Assembly (NCBI RefSeq): GCF_030406325.1
Contig: NZ_JAUEQY010000015.1
Span: 124,001 to 188,000, forward strand
Length of the DNA: 64,000 nt
Source: Actinomadura sp. DC4
Lineage (GTDB): Bacteria; Actinomycetota; Actinomycetes; Streptosporangiales; Streptosporangiaceae
Reading direction: 5' to 3'
The position numbers and the translations under genes were made by a program. This document shows, one piece after another, positions 8,846-18,700 of the stretch (positions within the stretch are counted from its first letter, which is position 1; each line of letters begins with the position of its first letter). The notes below the pieces were generated by a model. The model did not search any database, was not told the origin of the DNA, and worked only from the letters and a program-made list of their open reading frames with translations.

Positions 8846-9991
8846 TCAGTAGTTGAAATCACGGCTGTTCTCCGCCTGCCGGGGCGGCCACGGATTGTGG
8901 TATTTGGCGCAGTCGTCGATCGGCATCTCGTTGAACCAGCCGAATTCCGGGTCACCGGGCGGAGCCGGCCTCGCGCTGATGTACTCCAGGTGCAGCGCGT
9001 TCCAGACGTCCTCAGGGCGGTGCTCGGAAAGCCGCGGTGCACCGTCGGACATGACCTCGCGCGGCACCAGGACGTCGGGCTGATAAACCGCGGAGAACAG
9101 GTCCGGGTCAATGGATTTGCGCCGGACACGTGTGCCATCGCCTGACGGGCACGAGCCGGGCGCCGGATTGTGCCAGCTGCTGCTCAACTTGGCGGGATGA
9201 TGGAACCCGCCGTTCCCGATCGACCGGTGTGCGGTCAACCGGACGAATTCCACTGCTTCCTCGTGGTTGTCGGCGAGGCCGCGCAACACGAGTGACCGGG
9301 CGTAATGTCCGGGCGAGACCACGGAGAACAGTAATCCGCCGGGCACGCGCCGGTCGTGGTTACGCATCAGATGAGCCGAGGAGTAGAACAGCTGGGTGCT
9401 GGCCTTGAACAGCCCGAGCCGGCCCTCGTCGTCGCGCAGCGGCACCGCCTCGGTGTACACGCTGTCCGCGGAGATCCGGGGAACCTCGACCAGATAGAGC
9501 TCGGCCAGCCGGAGGCTCAGCTCGATGAGCTCCTCGCCGGGCACGGCGTACGCCAGGCGCCGGCTGTTGAAGACGATGAGAAACGAGCTCGTGTCGCCGC
9601 TCTCGGCCCGGTCCTTCCATGCCATCCGGCCCTGCTGGATGACCGTCCGCAGGTGCTCCTCACCCCGGTCGATGTCGTCGTCGTCCAGCCAGACGATGTC
9701 GAAACTCAGGCCCTTGGAGGCGTTCAGGCCGCTGGCCTCCTTGGCGGCCAGGCGCGCGAGCAGGCATGGTTGAGAGCTGCCGAGCCAGCGCAGCAGAGCC
9801 GCGTGTCGCTCCTCATGAGTGGTCCGCGGCTCCAGCAGAACCCGGTGCGCCTCGTCGATATCCGCGCCGAAGGTGAAGTCCTCAGAGAATTGCGGCAGTT
9901 TCGCTATCAGTTCGGGAACGGACGCATGCGCGACCGCCGCCCGCTGGTGCAGCGCCATGTCTTCCTCTGATAGTTCGTAGTGACCGGCCAT
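8846..9991 (-). CDS. Unrecognised protein, first gene of the biosynthetic operon
   Basis: About 381 residues, soluble, no signal peptide. I cannot name the family with confidence. Visible features are QPCLLARLAAKEA, a segment SSFLIVFNSRRLAYA, and a conserved-looking block of His and Arg, MRNHDRRVPGGLLFSVVSPGH, broken by Pro-Gly-Gly, followed by RSIGNGG. This order loosely recalls the YqcI/YcgG family, some members of which are heme N-oxygenases; that is a weak impression. Starts: ATG at 9991 without a clear Shine-Dalgarno; ATG at 9958 follows AGAGGA and may be the real one; the frame is open to TTG at 10054. It lies 12 bases before the cupin. An N-oxygenase would supply the hydroxylated amine that the cupin/MetRS pair needs. 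Confidence 0.65.
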   Translation of the reverse strand: MAGHYELSEEDMALHQRAAVAHASVPELIAKLPQFSEDFTFGADIDEAHRVLLEPRTTHEERHAALLRWLGSSQPCLLARLAAKEASGLNASKGLSFDIVWLDDDDIDRGEEHLRTVIQQGRMAWKDRAESGDTSSFLIVFNSRRLAYAVPGEELIELSLRLAELYLVEVPRISADSVYTEAVPLRDDEGRLGLFKASTQLFYSSAHLMRNHDRRVPGGLLFSVVSPGHYARSLVLRGLADNHEEAVEFVRLTAHRSIGNGGFHHPAKLSSSWHNPAPGSCPSGDGTRVRRKSIDPDLFSAVYQPDVLVPREVMSDGAPRLSEHRPEDVWNALHLEYISARPAPPGDPEFGWFNEMPIDDCAKYHNPWPPRQAENSRDFNY

Positions 9992-10310
9992 GATTTCTGA
10001 GCTGCCGGCGGGAACTGACGCCGAGCTTCCGGGGAATGTTACGCAAGTGGGCAACGGTGGTGCTGGGACTCAGGAAAAGCCCGCTGTGACCTCGTTCGAT
10101 GTGGCGCCGGTAACGGCCGGCCGGGTTCGCCTGCCGGGCGAACCGCCCGGAGGCGCCTCCAGGCGGGCCGCGGGGCCATACGTCCGGTGGCCGCCACCGC
10201 CGGGGTTCCGAAGCGGGTCACTGAATACTCAGTCGTCGGGAAGCGGGCCGACCTAACGTGAACCGAAGCTTGCGATCAGCCGCAGGTCGTTGCGACTGAC
10301 GTCCGAATGA
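9992..10310. promoter_or_regulatory. Divergent promoter region with two palindromes
   Basis: 319 bases between the minus-strand operon and the ACP-KS-P450 genes. Two perfect inverted repeats stand out: 10124-10131 with 10137-10144 (8 bp, 5-base loop) and 10220-10224 with 10229-10233 (ACTGA, 4-base spacer, TCAGT). Either could be an operator for the Lrp-type regulator or another local factor. I see no confident -35/-10 pair, so the promoters themselves are inferred from gene orientation. Confidence 0.5.
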
Positions 10311-10595
10311 ATGGCTGCCATGACCAGGGATGAAGTGCGGGCGGTCGTCGAGAGGAACATCGCCGAGGTGCTGCCCGAAATGGACACGGATCTCATTCAG
10401 CCTGAAATCAGCCTCACCGATCTGGGCGCCAACTCCATCGACCGGATGGACGTCGTGTTCGGTGCGTTGAACGACCTGGGTCTTGAGATGCCCGGCGACC
10501 GTCTGGACGGGGTGGAGGACGTCGGAACGCTGGTCGACGCGCTGTGGGCCTGCGCCGCTTCTCAGGGGAACAGCGGGAGGAGCCTCGATGAGTAA
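10311..10595 (+). CDS. Acyl carrier protein
   Basis: 94-residue acidic carrier protein that tethers acyl groups on a phosphopantetheine arm. The attachment Ser42 lies in LGANSIDRMDVV, a variant of the usual LGxDS(L/I) motif with Asn before the Ser. The helical pattern and acidic composition fit a discrete ACP. It overlaps the following ketosynthase gene by eight bases, so both are translated together. It is divergent from the cupin/MetRS operon and shares its upstream region. An ATG three codons downstream is an alternative start; neither start has a strong ribosome-binding site. Confidence 0.9.
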   Translation: MAAMTRDEVRAVVERNIAEVLPEMDTDLIQPEISLTDLGANSIDRMDVVFGALNDLGLEMPGDRLDGVEDVGTLVDALWACAASQGNSGRSLDE

Positions 10596-11847
10596 CGGGC
10601 CCGGCGTGGCGTTGACGGGGATGGGGGTGCTCACCTCCATCGCCGGCGATGCCGAGGAGTTCTCCCGTGCGCTGCGCGCCGGTCGCAGCGGCATCATCCG
10701 CGACGCGTCGGGCGGTGCGGCCGGCCCGCTGCGGGACTTCCGGCCGGGCGGCTGGGCGCGCGATCGGCTGCCCCGGCTGGACGCCGCCGAGGTGGCGAGA
10801 GTCTCGGCGCGGACCGCCCTGCCCGCCGCCACAGGATGCTGCGTCGCGGCCCAGGCACTGTGCGAGGCAGGTCTCACCGCCGATGAGCGGGCTCGTACGG
10901 CACTCGTCGTCGCGGGCAACAACTTCGCCCTCGACTACCAGTACAAGACGGCACTGGCGCACCACGCCTCGCCGCGTTCGACACTGCCGTCCCATGTGGT
11001 GCGATGCATGGACACCGATGTGGTCGGCGCCATCAGCGAGGCGACCGGTGTCCGGGCCGAGGGCTGGACGATCGGAGGCGCCTCCGCCAGTGGCACTCTC
11101 GCTCTCATCGCCGCCACCCGGCTGCTGCTGGCGGGGGACGCCGAGCGCTGCCTGGTCGTCGCGCCCGCCGCCGAATTCTCTCCCGCCGAGATCCAGTCGC
11201 TGAGAATGGCCGGGGCCCTCGCCGAGGTGACCGGTGAGGAGCCCGGGGAGGTATGCCGGCCCTTCGACGTGAATCGGCGCGGGTTCGTACTCGGGCAGGG
11301 CGCGGCCGCGGTCGTGCTGGAACATCCCGATGACGCGCGGCGGCGAGGGGCCGAGGTCGTCGCGGAGCTGCGCGGTCACGGTCAGCTGCTGGACGGCAAC
11401 CGGGGCACCGAGCCTGATACGCGGGGCCAGGTCCAGGCGATGTCGGCCGCCCTCGATCGCGCGGGACTGGGCACCGGCGAGATCGACTACGTCAACGCAC
11501 ACGGAACGGGATCCAAGGTCGGTGACCCCAGTGAGGCCGCCGCGCTCCTGTCGGTCTTCGGATCCGGCCGGCCCCCCTGGGTGAACTCCACGAAGGTGCT
11601 GCTCGGTCACTGTCTTTCCGCGGCGGGGCTGCTCGACGCCGTGGCGACCGCGGTGCAGCTTCGTGACGGGTTCCTTCATCCCAATCCGAATCTGTGCGAC
11701 CCGCTCGAGGATCTCGGTTTCGTCGGCCGCACCACGGTCGAGGCCGGAGCGCGTACCGCCCTCAGCAACAGCTTCGCCATCGGTGGCATGAACGCCTCGA
11801 TCGTCCTCGTACGGGAAACGCCCCTGACCGGCCCTGCGGTGGCCTGA
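10588..11847 (+). CDS. Beta-ketoacyl synthase homologue with active-site Cys replaced by Ser
   Basis: 419-residue thiolase-fold protein of the FabF/KAS II type. GGGAGGAG lies just before the ATG at 10588, so this start is preferred to the open frame upstream. The two catalytic His are present in VNAHGTG (His305) and LLGHCLSAAG (His341), with Lys336. The nucleophile position reads GASASGT instead of ACATS: the codon at 11083 is TCC, so Cys is Ser166. A normal Claisen condensation needs the Cys, so the protein may instead transfer acyl groups, hydrolyse a thioester or act as a structural partner. It partners the overlapping ACP gene. Confidence 0.9.
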   Translation: MSNGPGVALTGMGVLTSIAGDAEEFSRALRAGRSGIIRDASGGAAGPLRDFRPGGWARDRLPRLDAAEVARVSARTALPAATGCCVAAQALCEAGLTADERARTALVVAGNNFALDYQYKTALAHHASPRSTLPSHVVRCMDTDVVGAISEATGVRAEGWTIGGASASGTLALIAATRLLLAGDAERCLVVAPAAEFSPAEIQSLRMAGALAEVTGEEPGEVCRPFDVNRRGFVLGQGAAAVVLEHPDDARRRGAEVVAELRGHGQLLDGNRGTEPDTRGQVQAMSAALDRAGLGTGEIDYVNAHGTGSKVGDPSEAAALLSVFGSGRPPWVNSTKVLLGHCLSAAGLLDAVATAVQLRDGFLHPNPNLCDPLEDLGFVGRTTVEAGARTALSNSFAIGGMNASIVLVRETPLTGPAVA

Positions 11848-11878
11848 ACACCATCGGATTCGGGGCGAGAAAGGATGC

Positions 11879-13051
11879 ATGATGGCAATGTCCGACGAAT
11901 GGGAGTTCGATCACCTCGATCCATGGCTGGCGCCGCGCATCCACGAGGTCTTCGCGGAGATCCGGGACGGCTGTCCGGTCGTGCACAGCACCAGGTACGG
12001 AGGGTTCTGGGCGGCGCTGACTCACGAGGCCGTCAAGGAGGTGACCGGAGATCCGCGGACGTACAGCAGCACCGGCGGCCCCACGATCCCCAGCGTCCAT
12101 GGGGTTCTCATGCCGCCGATCGAGTTCGACCCGCCCGAGCACACCGCCTACCGGAAGCTCATCCAGCGGCAGTTCACCCGGCAGGGCGCGGCTCGCTACG
12201 AACCCCTTCTGCGCCGGCTGGTGCGCGATCGCCTCACCGAACTGATCGAGAAGGGCGACGCCGACCTCATCCCCGCGCTGGCGCGCTACCTGCCGCCGAT
12301 CGCGATCGCCGTGATCCTCGGGCTGCCGCCCGAGGACGGGACGAGGTTCGTGGAGTGGACGACCCGGCTCCTCGCCACGACGGCCACCGGTGACCACGCG
12401 GAGAACAAGCGGGTGGAGCAGGAGTTCACGGCCTACGTCGCGGGCCACCTCGACCAGACGGGGGATGAGGAGAACGTCATCGGTGAGATCGGCAACGGCC
12501 GGTTCGACGGACGGCCGCTCACCCCGCAGGAGCAGCTCGGCATGGTCCTCCTGCTGATCATGGCGGGACACGAGACCACCGTCCACGGCATCGGCACGAT
12601 GATCTACCACCTCGCCACCGTCGACGGCCTCAGGGATCGGCTGATCGCCGACCCGGCGCTCATCCCGAGCATGATCGACGAGAGCCTGCGCGTGGAGGCT
12701 CCGGTGGTCACCGTGGCCCGCACCGTACGCGGCGGCGCCGACCTCGCCGGGCGGCCACTCGAGGACGCGGAGCGCGTGCTGCTCGTGCTCGGCGCCGCCA
12801 ACCACGACCCGGCGGTGTTCGAGCGGCCCGAGGAGTTCGTCTGCCCCCGGGACCGCAACCCGCACGTGGCGTTCGGCTCCGGCATCCACCGCTGCATCGG
12901 CGAGCACCTCGCCCGGCTGGAGATGCGCATCGTCGCCGAAGAGCTTCTCGCCCTGGCGCCGGACTACCACATCGCCGACGGCTACCGGCCCGACTGGACG
13001 AGCGGCCCGGTCGTCCGGGGCCTCACCACCCTGCCGGTCACCTTTCCCTAG
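11879..13051 (+). CDS. Cytochrome P450
   Basis: 390-residue soluble bacterial P450. It has the I-helix oxygen-binding motif AGHETT, the K-helix ExxR as ESLR, and the heme loop FGSGIHRCIG with Cys339 as axial ligand. It probably hydroxylates or otherwise oxidises a pathway intermediate with electrons from ferredoxin; no ferredoxin gene is adjacent. Three Met codons (11879, 11882, 11888) follow AAAGGA. It begins 31 bases after the ketosynthase and so belongs to the ACP-KS-P450 unit. Its stop codon interlocks with the stop of the convergent kinase gene. Confidence 0.95.
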   Translation: MMAMSDEWEFDHLDPWLAPRIHEVFAEIRDGCPVVHSTRYGGFWAALTHEAVKEVTGDPRTYSSTGGPTIPSVHGVLMPPIEFDPPEHTAYRKLIQRQFTRQGAARYEPLLRRLVRDRLTELIEKGDADLIPALARYLPPIAIAVILGLPPEDGTRFVEWTTRLLATTATGDHAENKRVEQEFTAYVAGHLDQTGDEENVIGEIGNGRFDGRPLTPQEQLGMVLLLIMAGHETTVHGIGTMIYHLATVDGLRDRLIADPALIPSMIDESLRVEAPVVTVARTVRGGADLAGRPLEDAERVLLVLGAANHDPAVFERPEEFVCPRDRNPHVAFGSGIHRCIGEHLARLEMRIVAEELLALAPDYHIADGYRPDWTSGPVVRGLTTLPVTFP

Positions 13052-14544
13052 AGCCGAGCCGGCTGGAGCGTCTGGAAGGCCCTGTCCAGCAGGGTGATGT
13101 ACCGACCGCTCCAGCGGGCCGCCGGGGCGACGACAAGGATCGTGTACTGGTGCCCGCTCGCGGTGAAGGCGCGGCCGTGACCGTGCCGCCTGCGGTGGGA
13201 GCCCCGGGCCGAGGTGAACTCGATGTCGGCCGTCGTCCAGCCGCGGGCGAGGAACGGCCGGCTCCACCGGAGAACGCGCACGGCCGGGGACGCCGACCGC
13301 TGAAATCTCCGCCAGTGCTCGACGGGGTCCGGCACGCCCCAGCCGGCGGTGCTGACCTGGAGGTATGCCCCGGTATCCGGCTCGCTCCATCGCACGGAGA
13401 CCGAGGTCGGCGCCTCGCGTCGCCATCCGTCCGGTACGGCGAGCGCGGTCCCGCCGGGGCCGTTCGCCGGCCGGGGACCGGCCGCCACCGTGGAGGGCGC
13501 GCCGGCGCGTACGCGGGCCTTCCCGCCGGGCGGGTGGAGCACCACGAAACCCGCCCATACAACGGCGAGTACCGTCGAAACCGCCAATGCCGGTGTCTTC
13601 CACGTTCGTCTGGTCCACGGCGTTCTCCCGGTTTCCGGCGCGGCCTCGGGCAGGTCGCCGGGAACGGCCGTGGCGGGGGGAGACGACGGTGGCGGCGCCG
13701 CCTGCCGTAGGACCTGGGCGAGCCCCTCCGCCGCCTGCTCGGCCGACATCCGAAGCGCGACGTCCTTGGTCAGCAGACCCTTCAGTACGGGGGTGAGCGG
13801 CCCGGCGTGGCGGGGCGGCTCGGGCTCGTCGTCGAGGACCGCCTGAAGCGTCTCCATGACGCCTCCGTGAGGGTAGGGCGGCCGGCCTTCGACGGCGGTG
13901 TACAGCGTCGCTCCGAGGGACCACAGATCGGAGGCCGGGCTCGCCCATTCGCCGGCCACGCGTTCCGGGGCGATGAACGGCGGAGACCCCAGGACCATGC
14001 CGGTGCGGGTGAGGGCCTGTTCGCCCTCGATCGCGGCGATCCCGAAATCGGTGATCACCACGCGGGAGGCCGTGGCGGCGCCGCCGGACCCGGTGAGGGA
14101 GAGGAGCACGTTGGGCGGTTTCACGTCGCGGTGCAGGATGCCGGCCGCGTGCGCGACCCGGAGCGCGCTCAGCATCGTGACACCGATCTCGGCCGCCCGC
14201 GCCGGCGACATTCTGCCGTCGGTCCTGATGATGTCGTGCAGCGGGCGCGCCTGGAGGAATTCCATGACGATGCAGGGCCGGCCGGCCTCTTCGAAAGCAT
14301 CGTGAACCGTCACGATGCCAGGATGGGACAGCCGTGCGGCCGACCGTGCCTCCCGCAGCATCCTTTCGTGGAGCTCCTGGCGCTCGGCGGTCGTCAGACC
14401 GGGCGGAAAGTGCACCGTCTTGATCGCCACTTCACGGCCGAGCCGTTCGTCGAGCGCGCGCCAGACGGTTCCCATTCCGCCGTCACCGATGCGCGAGAGC
14501 AAACGGTAACGTCCGGCCAGAATCGTGTTCTCTCTCAATTGCAT
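13048..14544 (-). CDS. PknB-type Ser/Thr protein kinase, membrane anchored
   Basis: 498-residue transmembrane kinase. The catalytic domain (about 10-275) has the Gly loop GDGGMGTVW, Lys in VAIKTV, catalytic loop HRDVKPPNVLL, DFG as ITDFGIAA and APE as IAPERV, so it looks active. A Pro-rich linker and one transmembrane helix (ALAVSTVLAVVWAGFVVL) lead to an outside domain of about 170 residues rich in Trp and Arg, with no PASTA repeats. It follows a second kinase by 22 bases and an AfsR-like regulator upstream. The stop overlaps that of the P450 gene on the other strand (13048-13051). Confidence 0.95.
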   Translation of the reverse strand: MQLRENTILAGRYRLLSRIGDGGMGTVWRALDERLGREVAIKTVHFPPGLTTAERQELHERMLREARSAARLSHPGIVTVHDAFEEAGRPCIVMEFLQARPLHDIIRTDGRMSPARAAEIGVTMLSALRVAHAAGILHRDVKPPNVLLSLTGSGGAATASRVVITDFGIAAIEGEQALTRTGMVLGSPPFIAPERVAGEWASPASDLWSLGATLYTAVEGRPPYPHGGVMETLQAVLDDEPEPPRHAGPLTPVLKGLLTKDVALRMSAEQAAEGLAQVLRQAAPPPSSPPATAVPGDLPEAAPETGRTPWTRRTWKTPALAVSTVLAVVWAGFVVLHPPGGKARVRAGAPSTVAAGPRPANGPGGTALAVPDGWRREAPTSVSVRWSEPDTGAYLQVSTAGWGVPDPVEHWRRFQRSASPAVRVLRWSRPFLARGWTTADIEFTSARGSHRRRHGHGRAFTASGHQYTILVVAPAARWSGRYITLLDRAFQTLQPARL

Positions 14545-14566
14545 GCGATCGGTGCGGCGGCGAGCC

Positions 14567-15565
14567 TCAGCGGATGACGGTGAAGATGATCAGATCGGCC
14601 ATGACGGCCACCGCTATGGCGATCAGCAGGGCCGATCGCAGAGTCGGCCGAGACCTGGGTGACTTTTGTGCCGGCTCCGCCGCGGCCGGCGTGGACGGCT
14701 CGACCGGCTCCACCGGTTCGCCCGGCTCGTCGGAGGGGGCATCGGTGATCCGTTCGAGCATGGCCGCGGTCTCCGCGGCCGTCGGCCGCTCGTCGGGGTC
14801 CTTGCTGAGGAGAGCGTCGATCACGGGCCGGAGAGGACCGGCGTTCTCGCTCGGAGCGGCGTCGTCGTTGAGTACGGCGACCAGGCTCGCCACCGTCTCT
14901 GGGCGCTTGAACGGCGGTTTCCCCTCGACCGCCTCATGCAGCATGGCTCCGAGGGACCAGAGGTCGGACGCCGCGACCGCGGGTCGGCCGTCGACGCGCT
15001 CCGGCGCCATATAGGCCGCGGAACCGGTCAGCACGTCGTCGATCTTGATGGTCGTCGCGTCGCTGTGCGCGCGGGCGAGGCCGAAATCGGTGAGCACGGC
15101 GCGCATGGACCGCGACTCGTCGACGAGCACGTTGCCCGGCTTGACGTCGCGATGCAGAATGCCGGCCTCGTGCGCGACCTGGAGCGCGTTCGCGATCTGC
15201 AGCCCGATCCGCGCGACGGGAAGCGGCTCCAGCGGGCCGTGCTCGTCGATCCACTCCCTGAGCGAGGGAACGTCGATCAACTCCATGACGATCCAGGGCC
15301 GGTCTTCCTCCTCGACGACGTCGTGGATGTTCACGATCGCCGGATGGGACAGCCGGGCGGCCAGCCGAGCCTCCTGAAGCGTCCGCCGGCGGACCCCGTC
15401 ATATTCGGCCGGTGTGAAATCGGAGGGCAAAAGCACGGCCTTGACGGCGACATCGCGGTCGAGAATATCGTCGTGCGCGCGCCAGACCGTGCCCATTCCG
15501 CCGCGCCCGATCTGCGACACCAGACGATAACGCCCGTCCAGCGTCGAACCTTCTTCTAGTGGCAT
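14567..15565 (-). CDS. PknB-type Ser/Thr protein kinase with a C-terminal membrane helix
   Basis: 332-residue kinase, paralogue of the next gene downstream. Motifs: GRGGMGTVW, Lys in VAVKAV, HRDVKPGNVLV, TDFGLAR and MAPERV, all intact. The C-terminus is a single hydrophobic helix (ALLIAIAVAVMADLIIF) followed by only a few residues, so there is no extracellular sensor. The ATG at 15565 is chosen because it aligns with the N-terminus of the neighbouring kinase; an open upstream extension to 15679 has no kinase homology. Together with the AfsR-like gene upstream this suggests an AfsK/AfsR-like pathway. Confidence 0.93.
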   Translation of the reverse strand: MPLEEGSTLDGRYRLVSQIGRGGMGTVWRAHDDILDRDVAVKAVLLPSDFTPAEYDGVRRRTLQEARLAARLSHPAIVNIHDVVEEEDRPWIVMELIDVPSLREWIDEHGPLEPLPVARIGLQIANALQVAHEAGILHRDVKPGNVLVDESRSMRAVLTDFGLARAHSDATTIKIDDVLTGSAAYMAPERVDGRPAVAASDLWSLGAMLHEAVEGKPPFKRPETVASLVAVLNDDAAPSENAGPLRPVIDALLSKDPDERPTAAETAAMLERITDAPSDEPGEPVEPVEPSTPAAAEPAQKSPRSRPTLRSALLIAIAVAVMADLIIFTVIR

Positions 15566-15773
15566 GATTACTATTAGTACCAAATCGTCGGCTGATGCGG
15601 AGCGAGTGCGCCTTATCGGCTTGGGCGGGGGAGGCCCTGACGGAAGAGAAAGTCTTCCGGTTCGAGTCGTCACCGGCATAGTAAATGGGCGTCACAAGAT
15701 AGAACGAGAACGTCATTGCGTGAGAGAACTTCAGGCGGATGAATTCGTCACCGGCCGCCGGCGCCGGATCCGA

Positions 15774-18700
15774 TCACCGGCACTCCTCAAGCTCCGCCAG
15801 GAACTCCTCGGCGCGGCGGGCGAACAGGTGGGCCTCGCGCTCGGTCGACAGCGTACGGGCCTTTTCGGCGGCGGCCCGGACAACGGCAAGGGGTTCGCCG
15901 AGGGCCTGGAGCACCCGCGCTCGCAGCAGGAGGAGCAGGCCTTCCGAGTAGCGCTGGCCAAAGGTGTTGAGGAAGACGTCGGCCCGATCGAGGGATGCGG
16001 CGGCCTCGGCCGGTGCCCCGGCCGCGAGCTGCATTTCGCCGAGGAGCCCGTACCAGGTGGCGACACACGAGCGCGGCGGGTCGAGCAGGTTCGCCGCGAT
16101 GATCCGCTGGGCCTCCGCCACGGCGTGAGCCGGGTCGCCGCCGGTCACGGCCAGCGCCCAGCACCGGGCCAGCCGCTGATAGGTGCCGAGGAACACGAAG
16201 GAGAAGTCCGGGTCCACGGCGATCCCCCGCTCCGCCGCACGCAGCGCCTGTGCGGGGTCGCCGACCATCGATGCGATCCTCGCGGCGATGGTGGCCCAGA
16301 TCGTGGTTCCGTACGGGTCGTCGCCGGCGGCGGCCTCCATCCCGTCGAGGAGCGTCCGTGCTCCGTCGACGTGGCCGTGCAGCGCGGTCGTCTCCGCCGT
16401 CATCCCGACCATGAGCAGCTGCAGGTCGTGCCCGACCGGATCCTCCTCGCGCCGGGCACGGCCGGTGAGCACGGTCCGGTCGGACCGGCTCAGGAGCCGG
16501 AACGCGTCGCCGATGTTGCCGATGTCCCACTGGTGGAGACCCCAGGCGTGCATGCCGTACGCGCGCACGGTCGGGTCGGACGACGCCTCGCCCTGCTCGA
16601 GCAGCCGGCGCGCCAGCGGGCCGCTGCGGTCGAGCTCGATGCCCTGGGCGTGCACCACCCAGCGGGAGAAGAGGAATCCGGTGGCCTCCAGCTCGCGGCC
16701 CAGTCCACGGGCCAGGTGCTCGGCGCGTTCCAGCAGGTCGAGCGCTGATGTCCCGTACATCGAGCGCATCCCGGCGACGGCGGTGAGCTGCGACAGCGCG
16801 GACAGCTCCAGCTCCGCCAGGCCGGCCGCACGCGCCACCCGTACGGCCGTCCGCAGTTGCCGTTCGGCGGCCTCGAGCGCGGACTTGCCCGCCGCGCGGC
16901 GGCCCGCGCGCATCAGCGCGGCCGCGGTCCGGGCCGGATCGGCGAGCGGGCCCGCGGCCCACAGGTGGTGGGCGAGACGCTCGGCGACGGACTCGCCCTC
17001 CGGGTCGACGCGTTCGAGCGCGTCCGCGACGTGCAGGTGCAGCCGGGTCGCCCGCCGCTGCGGCGTGGTCCCGGCGACCGACTCGCGGACCAGGTCGTGC
17101 GCGAAGCGGATCGTGTACGGATCCCCGGGCGCGGGGCCCAGCAGGCCGAGCGCCTCCAGCGGCTCGAGGCGGTCGAGGCAGGTCTGGCCGTCGAGGTCGG
17201 CGGCACGGGCGAGCAGGCCGACGTCGACGTCACGGCCGACGAGCGCGGCGATCTGCAGCAGCCCCCGCGGGCCGTCGTCGAGGCCGGCCATCCGGTCCCG
17301 TACGACGTCTCGCACGGTCGACGGAACGCCCGCCCGGGCCGCGGCGTCCTCGGTGAGCACGCCACCGTCGGAGAGGAGCCGGGACAGCTCCCGGACGAAG
17401 AACGGGTTGCCGGCGGTACGGGCGTGGATGCTGCGGGTGGTGCCCGGGCCGGGTTCCTGGCCGGTCTCACCGCGGACGATCTCGGCCACCTCCGCCGGGC
17501 CGAGCGGGCCGAGCCGGATGCGGCGGTGTCCGGGTACCCGGCTCGCCGCGGCGAGCAGCCGCGCCAGCTCCGAACCGGGTGGGGGCGCGCGGTCGCGGAG
17601 CGCGCCGATGATCACGGTGCCGCCCGGCAGCCGGTCCGCCAGATGCCTGAACAGGTGCCGCGAGGCGACGTCGGCCCACTGGAGGTCGTCGATCACGAGC
17701 ACCAGCGACCGCAGCGCCGTCACCTGGCCGATGACGGCGACGGCCCGCTCGAACAGACGGAACTGGGCGCCGCTGTCCGCTATCACCGAACCGGCGAAGA
17801 CGCCGCCGCGCGGCTCCACGAGGCGGCCGAGCTCGCCGGCGAGCCACTTCTCCCGTGCCGCGGCGGGCAGGGCGTCCAGGACGGCGCCGACCACCTGCAC
17901 CCATGGCCACATCGACGGCGTCCCGTCGCCCTCCAGGCAGCGGCCCCAGACGACGAACGCACCGCGCCCATCCGCCTCGACGGCGATCTCCTCCAGCAGG
18001 CGGGTCTTGCCCACCCCCGGCTCGCCCTCGACGATGACGAGCCCCCTGCCGCCGGCGAGCGCCGCCCCCACGGCCTGCCGCAGCACCGTGAGCTCCTCGG
18101 CCCGGCCGGCCAGACCGCCGCCGGCCGCCGGCGGCCGCCCGGTGGGCGGTCCGTCGGCCACCTGCGCGGCGGGCAGCGTCAGGGTGCGGTCCAGCACGCG
18201 CTGGTGCGCCGCCTGCAGGGCCGGGCTGGGGTCGATGCCGAGTTCGTCGGCGAGGCGGGTACGGACCGTGCGGAACACCGACAGCGCCTCCGCCTGGCGG
18301 CCGGCGGCGCCCAGAGTGGAGATGAGTGCGGCTTGTACGGGCTCGTGCAGGGGCGCCATCGCGGCGGCCAGGTGTAAGGGCGGCAGCACTCGCTGGGGCC
18401 GGCCCAGCGACACCGCGAGGTCGGCCGCCGCCACGCACGCGTCGAAGAACTCGTCGTCCAGCCCGGCGAAGATCGACATCGCGGCGGGCCGGTGGGTCAG
18501 CCCCTCACCGGCGCCGCCGTGCCAGAGCCCCAGCGCTCGCACGTAGCGGTCCAGCGCCGCGTCGCGGCGCTGCCCCGCCAGGGCCGCCTCGGCGGCCTGG
18601 ACGAGGTCGCGGAAGGTGACCAGGTCCAGCATGCCCGGACCGGCCGCGAACAGGTAGCCGCCGCCCCGCCGCCGCAGATACGAACCGTTGCCCCGGGCCG

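Noticed and set aside
11762-13948. Long open frame on the minus strand opposite the P450 gene
   Set aside because: It is Arg/Ala/Gly-rich without any recognisable domain, while the P450 and kinase frames it overlaps are clear. Such frames are expected opposite genes in very GC-rich DNA.
16183-18546. Long plus-strand open frame opposite the AfsR-like gene
   Set aside because: Low-complexity Ser/Arg/Ala composition and no domains; the minus-strand gene has clear BTAD and ATPase motifs.
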